DNA of 5,358 nucleotides, taken from an uncultured Bacilli bacterium (GTDB lineage: Bacteria; Bacillota_I; Bacilli_A; RF39; UBA660). How positions within the stretch are numbered: position 1 is the stretch's first letter; each line of letters begins with the position of its first letter. Shown piece by piece: positions 5,290 to 5,358 of this stretch. The translations under genes were made by a program, and so were the position numbers. Under the pieces are notes generated by a model. That model was given only the letters and a program-made list of their open reading frames with translations. It made no database searches and was not told the DNA's origin. The stretch covers positions 1 to 5,358 of the forward strand of contig CASRZP010000085.1 in the NCBI GenBank assembly GCA_949440065.1, read 5' to 3'.

Positions 5290-5358
5290 ATATGGAAAAT
5301 CTGCAGTGAAAAAGAGTAAAAATAATTAAAGTGATAAAATTAGATAAAATATAACAAA

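Overview
The window is low-GC DNA from a Gram-positive bacterium of the Bacillota. Three things point there: the tyrosyl-tRNA synthetase and ribosomal protein S4 sequences look Bacillota-like, S4 is the form without N-terminal cysteines, and ribosome binding sites are strong GGAG/AAGG types. Tryptophan is read by TGG and TGA behaves as a stop, so this is not the Mycoplasma code. The low GC and the small-domain surface-protein relics suggest a gut-associated lineage near Erysipelotrichia or related Bacilli, but that placement is inference.

Two housekeeping genes frame the window and point at each other. tyrS (5' end cut off by the window) runs rightward at the left side, and rpsD runs leftward at 4309-4911. 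rpsD has a near-consensus promoter, a leader of about 158 nt with several possible stems, and a clean intrinsic terminator. About 3.4 kb of accessory DNA lies between the two convergent genes.

The accessory DNA, left to right, contains: (a) a frameshifted 3' relic of a surface-protein gene (906-1281), still followed by its terminator; (b) a multiply frameshifted 3' relic of a large serine recombinase (about 1354-1622); (c) an intact BRO-N/antirepressor-like gene (1737-2597), preceded by palindromes and an inverted repeat; (d) a second, more decayed copy of the surface-protein 3' end and its trailer (2679-2820), so that an imperfect direct repeat brackets the recombinase relic and the antirepressor gene; (e) an intact gene (2893-4188) with its own extended -10 promoter, encoding a membrane-anchored protein with seven repeats that probably form a beta-propeller facing outward.

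The simplest reading is that the space between tyrS and rpsD collects mobile and surface-protein DNA that then decays, leaving the antirepressor-like gene and the propeller gene intact. I see no complete new multi-gene system. The most useful leads are the bracketing repeats, the isolated intact BRO-N gene with its possible operator, the unrecognised seven-repeat membrane protein and the rpsD leader. To the right of rpsD (5111-5358) there is no gene, only a possible leftward terminator and a short tandem repeat framed by an inverted repeat.
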